A stretch of DNA of 64,000 bases from an uncultured Sphingomonadaceae bacterium (GTDB taxonomy: Bacteria > Pseudomonadota > Alphaproteobacteria > Sphingomonadales > Sphingomonadaceae): the NCBI GenBank assembly GCA_913060895.1, contig CAJXSN010000006.1, positions 62,001-126,000 on the forward strand, given 5' to 3'. The translations under genes and the position numbers were made by a program. The first letter of the stretch is position 1; each line of letters opens with the position of its first letter. The notes below the pieces were generated by a model, which was given only the letters and a program-made list of their open reading frames with translations, was not told where the DNA came from and searched no databases. Positions 37,220 through 46,334 of this stretch are shown here, in pieces.

Positions 37220-37765
37220 TTAATTCCCTGCTGCGATTTCCTCGACGAGTTTGGCACAGAAGGCGGGCAAATCATCGGGATCGCGGCTGGTAACAAGGCC
37301 GTTGTCGACCACGACTTCCTCATCGGTCCATGCTCCGCCAGCGTTCTCGATATCGACCTTCAGCGTCGGGTAGGACGTCAAGGTGCGACCCTTGAGCACG
37401 CCAGCCTCGATCAAAGTCCAGGGTGCATGGCATATAGCCGCAACAGGTTTTTTCTGATCGAAGAAAGCCCGGATGAAACCAATTGCCTCGTCGCTGCCGC
37501 GCAGCTTGTCGGCACCGACAGTCCCTCCGGGCACAACGAGTCCGTCGAAATCGTCGGCTTTGACCTCGGAAAACGTCTTGTCGATAGTATAGCTGCCGCC
37601 CTCGTCAAGATCGCCATTGACTGTGCGAGCCTTGCCCGATTCAAAACTGACCACGGTCACTTTGCCACCAGCGTCCTCGACAGCTTGCTTGGGCTTCGAG
37701 AACTCTGGTTCTTCCGTCCCGCGGGGTGCGATCAGAATGGCAACTGATTTGCCTTCTAAAGTCAT
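37220..37765 (-). CDS. DJ-1/PfpI family protein (YhbO-like)
   Basis: A 181-residue DJ-1/PfpI fold. The nucleophile Cys is in the elbow AAICHAPW, preceded by GLVVPGGTVGADKL with the usual glycines; the acidic partner (APRGTEEPEF) is near the N-terminus. The family handles glyoxal-type damage or acts as stress protease/chaperone. It is just downstream of the formaldehyde dehydrogenase gene (31 bases), likely co-transcribed. Confidence 0.9.
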   Translation of the reverse strand: MTLEGKSVAILIAPRGTEEPEFSKPKQAVEDAGGKVTVVSFESGKARTVNGDLDEGGSYTIDKTFSEVKADDFDGLVVPGGTVGADKLRGSDEAIGFIRAFFDQKKPVAAICHAPWTLIEAGVLKGRTLTSYPTLKVDIENAGGAWTDEEVVVDNGLVTSRDPDDLPAFCAKLVEEIAAGN

Positions 37766-37796
37766 AATTTATTCCCTATTCCGTCGAAGACTGAGG

Positions 37797-38936
37797 TCAG
37801 GCGCCCGGCTTGAGCAAGACCTTCGTCCAACCATCATCGCGCTCGTCGAAATGCTTGTAGGCGTCTGGTGCCTGATCAAGCGGCAGCCGGTGCGAGATGA
37901 TTTGGGCAGGATTGGCCCGGCCATGCTCGATAAGGCTCATCAGCCGCCGGTTATAATGCTTCACATTACATTGTCCGGTGCCGATCTTCTGGCCCTTGAA
38001 CCAGAAGTTGCCGAAGTCGAACGCCATCTTGCCTTCTTTCTGGAGATCGTCGGGCGCGTTCGGGTCTTCCGGAACGAACACGCCGACCACGCCGATTCCG
38101 CCGGTGGCCTTCGTGCTTTTGACGAGGGAGTTCATCGTGTAATTGCTGCGCTCCTTGCCGTGCCGATCGCAACACTGATAACCGACCGCCTCGACCCCCC
38201 GGTCGGTCCCGAGGCCGCCGGTCGCGTCAAGGATTTGTTGGGCGGGATCGCCCTTGCGCATGTCGATCGGAATGGCGCCCATCGCCTCGGCCAGTTTCAG
38301 GCGGTCATCGTGAGTATCGACCACGAAGATCTGAGAGGCACCACGAATTTCGGCTGAATGCGCGGCCATCAAACCGACCGGACCGGCGCCGTAGATCGCG
38401 ATGCTTTCGCCAGGCAGGAAACCTGACAGTTCGACGCCATGCCAACCCGTCGGGAAGATGTCGGAGAGCATGACATAGTCGTCCTCCTTCTCTTTGGCGT
38501 CCTCGGGCAGCTTCAGACAATTGAAGTCCGCATAAGGAACGCGCATCAACTCGGCCTGACCGCCTTGCCACGGCCCCATCTCGGCAAAGCCATACGCTGC
38601 GCCGGCGGTTCCAGGGTTGGTCGTGAGGCAAAACGCCGTCAGACCGCGTTCACAATTTTCACAGAACCCGCAACCCACGTTGAACGGCATACAGACACGA
38701 TCGCCCTTCTTGATCCGATCTACGGCAGCGCCGACCTCGATGACTTCGCCAAGGTTTTCGTGACCAAAGACCCTGCCCTTCTCGAAACTGGTACGGCCAT
38801 CGTACATGTGAAGGTCAGACCCGCAAATGTTGGTGGTGGTCACCCGAATGATCACATCGGTCGGTTTCTCGATCTTGGGATCGTCGACGGTTTCCACGGA
38901 AACGTTTTTGGGTCCGTTGTATACGACAGCTTTCAT
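37797..38936 (-). CDS. Glutathione-independent formaldehyde dehydrogenase
   Basis: A 379-residue zinc MDR enzyme with the FdhA-type long insertion. Catalytic zinc: NICGSDLHMYDG and GHENLGEV; structural zinc: CGFCENCERGLTAFC. NAD site IYGAGPVGLMAAHS. The DRHGKERSNYTMNSL loop is typical of FdhA. It oxidises formaldehyde without glutathione and complements frmA four kilobases away. First gene of a pair with the DJ-1 protein. Confidence 0.93.
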   Translation of the reverse strand: MKAVVYNGPKNVSVETVDDPKIEKPTDVIIRVTTTNICGSDLHMYDGRTSFEKGRVFGHENLGEVIEVGAAVDRIKKGDRVCMPFNVGCGFCENCERGLTAFCLTTNPGTAGAAYGFAEMGPWQGGQAELMRVPYADFNCLKLPEDAKEKEDDYVMLSDIFPTGWHGVELSGFLPGESIAIYGAGPVGLMAAHSAEIRGASQIFVVDTHDDRLKLAEAMGAIPIDMRKGDPAQQILDATGGLGTDRGVEAVGYQCCDRHGKERSNYTMNSLVKSTKATGGIGVVGVFVPEDPNAPDDLQKEGKMAFDFGNFWFKGQKIGTGQCNVKHYNRRLMSLIEHGRANPAQIISHRLPLDQAPDAYKHFDERDDGWTKVLLKPGA

Positions 38937-39260
38937 AGACTTTTCCTTTCGTAGCGCTGCTCAAGACGTCATCAAGGCCAGCGCTTGTTAATGATCCGAT
39001 CCAGCGCAACGGCGAAGGAACTCGCATCTTTCCAACTGATCTCAGTGTCCTGAACCTTCTGCTACCTGAAAGGTTCCTTCCCGTAGAGCCATTCTGGGAT
39101 CGATTCACGGCGGTTTTCTGAATGACTGGGCCAGAACGGCCGAATAACGCGCCAAATTGATGTGCTCAAGAATCTCCCGCGAACCAATGGTGCCGTTACG
39201 CCGCGACACATCAACGGCGCCTCATCAGTAAATTCAGAGGTGAGATATGCGCAAAAGACA

Positions 39261-39286
39261 AGGCCATCCACTATCGCGGATGGCCT
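39261..39286. terminator. Hairpin in 38937-39393 gap
   Basis: AGGCCATCC (39261-39269) pairs with GGATGGCCT (39278-39286) around an 8-base loop, with a further GAC/GTC extension. It lies downstream of the monooxygenase gene's stop. The rest of the 457-base gap has no gene I can support and should contain the promoter of the dehydrogenase. Confidence 0.55.
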
Positions 39287-39393
39287 GTCGTATTCATTTA
39301 TTCATTTCCCGATTAGACCCGGCCATCCATTCCAGATGCAAACACGAGCCTTACACTGCAGTCAAATGGCAGCGTAGGGTGGCGACCGCTCCG

Positions 39394-39687
39394 CTATTTC
39401 GCGGCCAGCAGGGTGAACTTATGAATCTGCGGCGGTTCGGAAAACAGTTCTTCTGCCTTGTCCATCAGTGCGGCGGCAACCTTGCCGTCAAGATGGGCCT
39501 GCCGATCCTCCTCTGTGTCGAACGTATCGAAGATCGCGTACGCACCGGGACCTTCCTCGATCGCATACCAGGTCAGAGTGCCCGGCTCAGCTTGAGCGAG
39601 CGGCAATGCCGAGGTCAGGAAATCGGCGACATCGCGCTCTTTTCCGGGCTTTGCCTTAAGTGGCACATACAGGGCAAGTTTGGGCAT
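39394..39687 (-). CDS. Antibiotic-biosynthesis-monooxygenase (ABM) domain protein
   Basis: A 97-residue ABM ferredoxin-like domain (LYVPLKAKPGKERDVADFL, then TLTWYAIEE and a late LFSEPPQIHKF strand). Homologues are often quinone- or aldehyde-stress proteins rather than antibiotic enzymes. Last gene of the leftward redox run controlled by LysR. Confidence 0.88.
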   Translation of the reverse strand: MPKLALYVPLKAKPGKERDVADFLTSALPLAQAEPGTLTWYAIEEGPGAYAIFDTFDTEEDRQAHLDGKVAAALMDKAEELFSEPPQIHKFTLLAAK

Positions 39688-39798
39688 AATTTACTCCTTA
39701 AGTAAAACGGACAGATATTATTCGGGAAAGTAACGGACGAGCGGGCCCGTGCGTTCCCCATGAGGCGGAGCACACGCGGCCCCGCCTCCTCGTCGAAA

Positions 39799-40539
39799 TC
39801 AGAACTCCTGTGCAGTCGGCCGGATGACGATCGCGTTGACGTCGACGTCATCAGGTTGTTCGACAGCGAACGCGATAGCACGCGCCACCGATGCCGCCGG
39901 AATGGCCTGCTTGTAGAAGTCCAGCACCGTCTCGGCAGCCGTGCCGGATGTCGTGAACTTCAGATCGCTTTCGACAGCTCCAGGCTCGATTGACGTGACC
40001 CGGACTTTTTCCCCCACCTCGTGGCGCAAGCCCTCGCTGATCGCGCTGACGGCGAACTTGGTGCCGGAGTAGACCGTGCCGCCCGGTGCGAAGACCTTGA
40101 TGCCCGCAACCGAGCTCAAGTTGATGATGTGACCGCTGCCCTGCTCGAGAAAACCGGGAAGGGCCGCCGCGATGCCGTAGAGCGTACCTTTCAGATTGAC
40201 GTCGATCATCTGGTCCCACTCGTCGGTGTTGACCTCGGCCATCGGACGGATCGGCATCAGTCCGGCATTGTTGATCAGCACGTCGAGGCGGCCGAAGTCG
40301 GCAATGATTGCGGCGACGACGGACTGGACCGCCGATTTGTCGGTCACGTCCAGCGCGTAGCTACGTGCCGTGCCGCCGTTTGCGGCGATGTCCGCGACGA
40401 CCTCGTCGAGCCTGTTCTTGCGCCGCGCGGCGATGGCCACCTTCGCGCCGCGTTCCGCGAGAAGACGCGCTGTTTCCGCGCCGATGCCGCTGCTGCCGCC
40501 GGTAATGAGAACGACCTTGCCTTCGATACCCTTTGTCAT
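39799..40539 (-). CDS. SDR-family oxidoreductase
   Basis: A 246-residue short-chain dehydrogenase: cofactor loop TGGSSGIG, NNAG at the end of the fourth strand, catalytic Ser in NLSSVAG and YxxxK in YSGTKFA. An Arg-rich AARRKN after strand 2 favours NADPH. Fifth gene of the redox run; 78 bases separate it from the lipoprotein gene. Confidence 0.93.
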   Translation of the reverse strand: MTKGIEGKVVLITGGSSGIGAETARLLAERGAKVAIAARRKNRLDEVVADIAANGGTARSYALDVTDKSAVQSVVAAIIADFGRLDVLINNAGLMPIRPMAEVNTDEWDQMIDVNLKGTLYGIAAALPGFLEQGSGHIINLSSVAGIKVFAPGGTVYSGTKFAVSAISEGLRHEVGEKVRVTSIEPGAVESDLKFTTSGTAAETVLDFYKQAIPAASVARAIAFAVEQPDDVDVNAIVIRPTAQEF

Positions 40540-40616
40540 GTCTGTATTCCTTCAAGTCAGTTGTTGATTTTTTTGCCGGATCGCGGCCCCGCGCGAGCCT
40601 GCCCGGCCTGATGGGA

Positions 40617-41768
40617 TCACTGTGAGCGCAAGAGGACGGGCCCGGCGCCCACCCGGATGCGGAGCAGCTCGTAAGGCTTGCGGCGCAAATCCCGCCCGCC
40701 GTGGAAGCCTGGCTGACGGTGAAGCTGGTTGGCGGTGAAGTAGAGATAGCCGTCGGTGCCGATCGACAGCGTGTCGGGCCAGCTGATGCGGGGGGCGCTG
40801 ACCACCGTCGTCCAGCGGCCCTGGTCGAGCACGCGGATCGCGCTGTTCTCGTAATCGCCGGCGAACACGCGGCCCCGGTCGTCTTCGGCAATCCCGTCCG
40901 AAGCGCCTTTGCGCCCCAGGCTGCGGACTGCGCGGGCCAGTTCATCTTCGGACACCGCAGGGTCGCGCAGCAGAGCGGTGGGCACCGCATGCAGCGTGCG
41001 GCCCGACAGCGGCCCGTAGTAGAGCAGACTGCCGTCCGCGCTGAGCCCGATCGCATCACTCGCGATTGCTACCGGCGTCGCGGGCCCTTGTGCCGGGCGA
41101 TTCATCAGCACCGCACCGTCGACAACCGGGGTGAAGCCGGGCTCCGGGTTGGTCGTCACATGGTTCGACAGGCGCCGGATCGCACGCCCACTGGCGATAT
41201 CGACGACGATGATGCCGCCGATCCCCGCGTTGCTGCTGTCGGTGATGTAGGCGACGCCCTCGGCGCCCTGACGCAGATCGAAGCGCACGTCGTTGAGGTA
41301 GGTCGTGGGCAGCACCACGCTGGGCGGCAGGACGATCGTCTTCACCACCCGGTCGGTCGCAAGGTCGATTGCCACCAGCTTTGCACCGCCGGCCTGCGGC
41401 TGAGAGAAATTGGGCGCAGCCGTGTCGAGCACCCAGAGGCGATTGGCGCCGTCGGCCACCACGCTCTGCACCGAGATGAAATGCCCAGCCGGGTCGGCCG
41501 GATCGGGCTGGTTGGTCGCGGCGTCGGGATAAGGCACCGCCTTGCCGTCGACCAGCTCGGCAACCGTGAACGGCGCGTTGTCGCCCCATTGCGGGAAGTT
41601 GACGAAGATGCGCCCGTTGGGGGCGACGGTCACGCCAGTCGGCATCGCGCCATCGAAGGTCGCGACCTGTTCGATCTGGGGCGCGGATGCACCCTCGCGG
41701 GTCGTCGAGCAGGCGGCAAGCGAGAGGGCAGCGCCAGCGGCCAGAAGCAGTTTGACGGAGATTTTCAT
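40617..41768 (-). CDS. Secreted beta-propeller-like lipoprotein (MRJP/SMP-30 type)
   Basis: 383 residues beginning with a lipoprotein signal (LLAAGAALSLAACS, lipobox Cys21). The rest resembles major-royal-jelly-protein/gluconolactonase propellers: LWVLDTAAPNF, YLNDVRFDLRQG, AYITDSSNAGIGGIIVVD. Substrate unknown. ATG at 41768 overlaps the upstream OYE stop by four bases (ATGA), so translation is coupled; the longer open frame to 42098 is discarded. Confidence 0.85.
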   Translation of the reverse strand: MKISVKLLLAAGAALSLAACSTTREGASAPQIEQVATFDGAMPTGVTVAPNGRIFVNFPQWGDNAPFTVAELVDGKAVPYPDAATNQPDPADPAGHFISVQSVVADGANRLWVLDTAAPNFSQPQAGGAKLVAIDLATDRVVKTIVLPPSVVLPTTYLNDVRFDLRQGAEGVAYITDSSNAGIGGIIVVDIASGRAIRRLSNHVTTNPEPGFTPVVDGAVLMNRPAQGPATPVAIASDAIGLSADGSLLYYGPLSGRTLHAVPTALLRDPAVSEDELARAVRSLGRKGASDGIAEDDRGRVFAGDYENSAIRVLDQGRWTTVVSAPRISWPDTLSIGTDGYLYFTANQLHRQPGFHGGRDLRRKPYELLRIRVGAGPVLLRSQ

Positions 41769-42871
41769 GGGATCATTTCCTTGAGAATGCGGCCCGCTTC
41801 GTGGGGCTCGGACCGGAGATATTGCGGGGGCGCCTTTACCAATGCGCCAAGCGCGGCGGCGGCGTGCCAGGGCCAGCGCGGATCCCACAGCGCAGCGCGG
41901 GCTATCGCTATCGCGTCGGCATGCCCGTCTTCGAGGATGCGCTCCGCCTGGTGCGGATCGGTGATCATTCCGACCGCCACGACAGGCATGGCGACCGCGT
42001 CCTTGACCGTCCTCGCCAGCGGCACCTGATAGCCGGGACCGACAGGGATTTGCTGGCGCGGGTCGAGGCCGCCGCCGGAGACGTGGATTGCCGAACAACC
42101 GCGCCGCTCCAGCTCCTGTGCAAACAATGCGGTTTCCTCCGCTGTCCAGCCGCCTTCAACCCAGTCGGTCCCGGAAACGCGGACGGTCACCGGGCGGTCG
42201 GCCGGAAACGCATCGCGCACGGCATCGAACACTTCGAGCGGGAACCGCATCCGGTTGTCGAGGCTGCCGCCGTAGTCGTCGCCGCGCCGGTTGGAGATCG
42301 GCGAAAGAAACTCGTGGAGCAGATAGCCATGTGCGGCGTGGATCTGGATGGCTTCGATGCCGAGCCTGCCGGCGCGCCGGGCGGCATCCGCAAACGTCTC
42401 CCGGATGCGGGCAAGCCCTGACTTGTCCAGTTCGACAGGGGGATGGTCGTCCGGGGTGAAGGGAATGGCGCCGGGTGCCACGGTCTGCCAGCCATTCTCC
42501 GCATCGGGGGCGATCTGCGTTCCGCCTTGCCACGGCTTGGCGCAGCTAGCCTTGCGGCCGGCATGGGCCAGCTGGATGATCAGCGGCATGTCCGACCATC
42601 GGCGCACACTTTCGAGCACGCTTCGCATCGCCGCTTCGGTACGGTCATCGTACAGGCCGACGTCACCGTAGGTGATGCGCCCTTCCGGGCTGACCGCGGT
42701 CGCCTCTATCGTCAGCGCGCCCGCGCCCGAGAGCGCCAACTGGCCGAGATGCATCTGGTGCCAGTCGGTCATCGCGCCGTCCACTGCCGAATACTGGCAC
42801 ATCGGCGCGATGACGATGCGGTTGGCGAGCCGCAGCCCGCCAACCTCAATCGATTCGAACAATTTTGCCAT
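41765..42871 (-). CDS. Old-yellow-enzyme flavin oxidoreductase (YqjM/XenA type)
   Basis: A 368-residue OYE barrel: IAPMCQYSAVDG with the Cys that tunes FMN in YqjM-like enzymes, IIQLAHAGRKAS, HAAHGYLLHEFLSP with substrate His pair, and SNRRGDDYGGS. These reduce electrophilic enones with NADPH. Start ATG 42871 shares one base with the VOC stop; ATG 42877 is an alternative. Confidence 0.93.
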   Translation of the reverse strand: MAKLFESIEVGGLRLANRIVIAPMCQYSAVDGAMTDWHQMHLGQLALSGAGALTIEATAVSPEGRITYGDVGLYDDRTEAAMRSVLESVRRWSDMPLIIQLAHAGRKASCAKPWQGGTQIAPDAENGWQTVAPGAIPFTPDDHPPVELDKSGLARIRETFADAARRAGRLGIEAIQIHAAHGYLLHEFLSPISNRRGDDYGGSLDNRMRFPLEVFDAVRDAFPADRPVTVRVSGTDWVEGGWTAEETALFAQELERRGCSAIHVSGGGLDPRQQIPVGPGYQVPLARTVKDAVAMPVVAVGMITDPHQAERILEDGHADAIAIARAALWDPRWPWHAAAALGALVKAPPQYLRSEPHEAGRILKEMIP

Positions 42872-43326
42872 CACCATTCGCCCGTGTTGGGCATGGAGGC
42901 CCAGGGTTCGGCCGGAGCCTTGTGTTCGCCCTTCTGCAGCAGTTCGATCGAGATTCCGTCCGGCGAGCGGACGAACGCCATGTATCCGTCACGCGGGGGG
43001 CGATTGATCGTCACGCCGCCCGCCTGCAGCCGCGAGCACGTTTCGTAGATGTCGTCGACCCCGTAGGCGAGATGGCCGAAGTTTCGGCCGCCCGTGTATT
43101 TCTCGGCAGCGCTGCCATCCTCGGGCGGCCAGTTATACGTCAGCTCGACCTCGGCATCGCCCTGCTCGCCGTCGCCGCGGAATTCCTCGTCGGCGGCAAG
43201 GTAGATCAGCGTGTAACGTCCGGCCTGGTTCTCCATGCGCCGGGTCTCCTTGAGACCCAGCAGCGTGAAGAAACGGATCGCCGCCTCGGGATCGGCGACG
43301 CGCAGCATGGTGTGGAGATAGCGCAT
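42871..43326 (-). CDS. VOC/glyoxalase I-like protein
   Basis: A 151-residue glyoxalase fold. Metal-site residues are visible: His5 in YLHTMLRV, Glu in [10 protein letters not shown], His in [11 protein letters not shown] and Glu in DGISIELLQ. This full set points to a lactoylglutathione lyase. Sits between the DJ-1 and OYE genes with near-zero gaps. Confidence 0.9.
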   Translation of the reverse strand: MRYLHTMLRVADPEAAIRFFTLLGLKETRRMENQAGRYTLIYLAADEEFRGDGEQGDAEVELTYNWPPEDGSAAEKYTGGRNFGHLAYGVDDIYETCSRLQAGGVTINRPPRDGYMAFVRSPDGISIELLQKGEHKAPAEPWASMPNTGEW

Positions 43327-43328
43327 GA

Positions 43329-44138
43329 TCAGGCGACCTTGTCCTTGAGGGCTTCCATCACGAGCTCCGCGGTGCGGGTAGCGCTGGCGGGGTTCTGGCC
43401 GGTCACCAGATTGCCGTCGCGCAGGGCGAAGGGGGCAAAATCGGGGCCGCCCTCGTGCTTGCCCCCAAGTTCCTTGAGGCGCGTTTCGAGCAGGAACGGC
43501 ACCGCCTGATCGAGGCCGACCGCGCTTTCCTCGCTGTCGGTGAAGCCCGCGACACGGCGGCCAGCCACGAGGGGCGTGCCATCGGCCTTCTTCGCCGAGA
43601 CCAGCCCTGCTGGTCCATGGCAGACGGCGGCGACGATCTTGCCTTCGCGGTCGAAGCGTTCGACCAGGCGGGCCAGTTCGTCGCTGCCGGGGTAATCGAA
43701 CATGGTGCCGTGGCCGCCGGGCAGGAACAGCGCGTCGTAGCCGGCGGGATCGATGCTTGTGAATACAATGGTGCCGGCAACCTCGGTCTTTAGCGCGTCG
43801 TCCTTCAGATAGCGTTCGACCGAAGCGTCGTTCTCGCCGTCGGCGTTAACGCTGCGCTGGTCGACGGGGATGGCGCCGCCCTTGATCGAGGCCAGCGTCA
43901 CCTCGGCGCCCGCATCGCGAAAGGCATAATACGGGGTGGTAAGTTCCTCGAGCCAGACACCCGTCGGTTCGGTGCCAGGAGTCATGCGGTCGGCGGAGGT
44001 GGCCAGCATGAGAATGCGGGTCATCGTCAATTGTCCTTTTCCATTGATGTTGGGGATACGAGCAAACGCAACCGGCGCAACCGCACCCGCCACAAAGACA
44101 GCGGTGAGAGCTTTCAGCAGTTGGCGGCGATTTTGCAT
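43329..44138 (-). CDS. Exported DJ-1/Hsp31-like protein
   Basis: A DJ-1/PfpI (class I GATase-like) domain after an N-terminal twin-arginine-like signal ([12 protein letters not shown]... VAFA). Catalytic Cys in [23 protein letters not shown] and a Glu near the start of the domain match Hsp31/YajL-type proteins. Residue 39 Met could give a cytosolic form. First gene of the redox run, divergent from LysR. Confidence 0.88.
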   Translation of the reverse strand: MQNRRQLLKALTAVFVAGAVAPVAFARIPNINGKGQLTMTRILMLATSADRMTPGTEPTGVWLEELTTPYYAFRDAGAEVTLASIKGGAIPVDQRSVNADGENDASVERYLKDDALKTEVAGTIVFTSIDPAGYDALFLPGGHGTMFDYPGSDELARLVERFDREGKIVAAVCHGPAGLVSAKKADGTPLVAGRRVAGFTDSEESAVGLDQAVPFLLETRLKELGGKHEGGPDFAPFALRDGNLVTGQNPASATRTAELVMEALKDKVA

Positions 44139-44234
44139 TCAATCGTTCCTTTCGGCGGCCTATATACGCAGGGAACGGCATCATGAAATCCAGCGGGAAT
44201 GGCGGACGGCCATAAATCCGGTTATGGAACCGGA

Positions 44235-45113
44235 ATGTCCCTCCTGCAGTTGCGCACCTTCGTCGAAGTCTACCGCCGTCGTTCGCTGAGCGAAGCGGCC
44301 CGGGCAATCGGCATCACCCAACCGGCGGCGTCGCAGCACATCGCATCGCTCGAGGCGCAACTGGGCCGTCCCTTGTTTGATCGCCATTCGCGGGGTGTTC
44401 GACCGACAGTAATTGCCGACGATCTCGCGGCTTCGATCGGAAGCAGCCTCGACACGGCGGAATCGGCACTGGCCAGCGCGCGGGCCCGATCGTCGCGCAT
44501 CTCGGGCACGGTCCACATCGCCGCGCCGTCGGACCTGCTGGGCGAAATGATCACGCCTCGACTGGCTCCGCTGCTGGAAGCAGGGCTGGACCTGCGCCTG
44601 CATATCGGCGGGCGCGAGGCGCTTTATGCCGTGCTCCTCGAAGACAAGGTGCATCTGGCTGTCACCGCCTCGCAACCAGAAGATCCGCGGTTGGCCTTCC
44701 ATGCGCTGGGCGAGGAACACCTGCGCGCCATAGCCTCGCCCGCCGTGGCGAGCCGGATTGCCGAATTGCCGCTTGCCGACGGGCTCAACCGGACGGCCCA
44801 CCTCGCCTACGATCTTGACCGGCCGCTGCTGCGGACCTGGCTCGAGGCAAACCAGATCGAGCTGACCAGCCAGCCCGCCTTGACCGCGCCCGATCTGCGG
44901 GTGATACGGTCGGGATTGTGCGCGGACCTCGGCTGGACGGTACTGCCCGGCTATCTCACCCGCAGCGAACGCGCTGCCTGCACGCTGATCGAGATACCCG
45001 CGCCGATCACGGTGCCGCGCAACGCTTTCTACCTCGTGTGGGCACGCTCATCGCTGCGACACCCGCGCGTGGCCATGGCTCGGGACGCCCTGATTGATGC
45101 ACTCCGAATATAA
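44235..45113 (+). CDS. LysR-family regulator
   Basis: A 292-residue LTTR: N-terminal HTH LSEAARAIGITQPAASQHIASLEAQLGR (start chosen at ATG 44235 to begin at MSLLQLRTF) and a periplasmic-binding-like effector domain. It faces the six-gene DJ-1/VOC/OYE/lipoprotein/SDR/ABM run across about 96 bases and is its likely activator. The inducer is probably an electrophile or quinone; this is inference from the target enzymes. Confidence 0.92.
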   Translation: MSLLQLRTFVEVYRRRSLSEAARAIGITQPAASQHIASLEAQLGRPLFDRHSRGVRPTVIADDLAASIGSSLDTAESALASARARSSRISGTVHIAAPSDLLGEMITPRLAPLLEAGLDLRLHIGGREALYAVLLEDKVHLAVTASQPEDPRLAFHALGEEHLRAIASPAVASRIAELPLADGLNRTAHLAYDLDRPLLRTWLEANQIELTSQPALTAPDLRVIRSGLCADLGWTVLPGYLTRSERAACTLIEIPAPITVPRNAFYLVWARSSLRHPRVAMARDALIDALRI

Positions 45114-45360
45114 TTTTGGCCACGCCTGTTGGGCCGTCAGCGCAATGTCGGGTCTGAACCAGTTGAGCGCTTGCGGAACGAATGGCGGCTTTCGGGATCG
45201 CCAGCGACAAGGCCGAACGGCCGGATGGGGGCGCAAAGCGGTCGTCAGGGGGCTTGTTGGCTACTCTACAAAATTGAAAGCCGTCATACCGATATTTCCG
45301 ATAGACAAAGTGGACCATTCTTTTTGAAGCGTTTCGTTTCCAACACCAAAACAGGCTGCC

Positions 45361-46230
45361 TTACAGCATCCAGACGCCCGGAAGCTGTGAGGCAAGGGTA
45401 ACCTTTTCGTTTTCCGCCGCTCCTAGTATCACGAGCATTACCGAGTGCGGCGTAGCTTGCGTTCTTCCGCGTGGGTCAGTGAAACGAACTCGACCCTTAA
45501 GGAAATAAATGCTCGCACTCTGACTCAAGACTTCGTGAAACCATTGGGAGTCAGTACGGGTCGGGACCAAGCAGACAGCAACCTCGATCCTGCCTGCACT
45601 CCACTGGTCATGCGCGCGTCGAAGCCATTTCTGCTGCTCACTAAATGGCGGGTTCACAAACGCCAGGCGACCTGACCAATCGTCGCGCAATCCGTCGCCG
45701 CCTTCCGAAAGCAATATGCTGCGCTTCGCCTGCACAGGACTGAGCTCATGACCGCAGGGATCAATATCGATTGACCCAAATGCCTCGGTTACAGCACCCA
45801 GCAATCCAGGTGGCGTGAAGCGGGCGTCGCGATCCTCCTTATCACCCTGACCCCAATACGCACGTTCTGGCGCGCGACGGCGTGCTGTCGGAGCAAGCTT
45901 CTGGATCAAGACCTGTAGGCTGGCAACGGACCCACCATCGCCCTCGAGACAAACAACCGTATTGACGGCCAAGCCTGTCTTGTCTGCTGTTTTCCGAAGC
46001 GACCAATTTCGCGCAAGCCGCTTATTGCGCAGTTGCTCACCAAGTGTTTTGCCTGGTCCTAGCCCGGTTAGCCGAAACTCGAGGGCACCCATGACAGCTA
46101 CCAGCGTCGAGACAGACCCCATGCCCGCTTCCAGCCGCTTGATTGATTGGGTCGACACGCCAACCTTCGTGGCCAGAACGCGTTGCGTCCAACCACACCC
46201 CTTTCGCGCGTCTCTTAATGCTTGTATCAA
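45361..46230 (-). CDS. XRE-HTH / N6-adenine DNA methyltransferase fusion
   Basis: 289 residues. Two XRE-type HTH repeats (VLATKVGVSTQSIKRLEAG and LRKTADKTGLAVNTVVCLEG) are followed by a phage-type Dam domain (PF05869-like) with DPCG and the catalytic NPPF motif in LAFVNPPFSEQQKWL. The DNA-binding part may set specificity or allow self-control. TTG start at 46230 with GAGGT upstream; a perfect palindrome overlaps that region. No cognate endonuclease adjoins. Confidence 0.82.
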   Translation of the reverse strand: MIQALRDARKGCGWTQRVLATKVGVSTQSIKRLEAGMGSVSTLVAVMGALEFRLTGLGPGKTLGEQLRNKRLARNWSLRKTADKTGLAVNTVVCLEGDGGSVASLQVLIQKLAPTARRRAPERAYWGQGDKEDRDARFTPPGLLGAVTEAFGSIDIDPCGHELSPVQAKRSILLSEGGDGLRDDWSGRLAFVNPPFSEQQKWLRRAHDQWSAGRIEVAVCLVPTRTDSQWFHEVLSQSASIYFLKGRVRFTDPRGRTQATPHSVMLVILGAAENEKVTLASQLPGVWML

Positions 46231-46236
46231 GATACG

Positions 46237-46248
46237 ACCTCATGAGGT
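46237..46248. promoter_or_regulatory. Palindrome overlapping the start region of the XRE-methyltransferase
   Basis: ACCTCATGAGGT is a perfect 12-base palindrome, flanked by GATAC/GTATC. It covers the ribosome site of the methyltransferase gene and is a candidate autoregulatory operator for its XRE domains. Confidence 0.55.
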
Positions 46249-46334
46249 ATCATATTGTAATACACAAGCGAAAGCCAGTTCGAAGTGTCGCACCTTCTGA
46301 ACAGCAGATGCGTCATACGTTGGGTGATCGGTCA

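Noticed and set aside
40701-42029. 442-codon plus-strand frame
   Set aside because: Antisense to the lipoprotein and OYE genes, which have clear motifs.
41769-42098. N-terminal extension of the lipoprotein frame
   Set aside because: The lipoprotein signal begins at 41768, and the extension overlaps the OYE gene.
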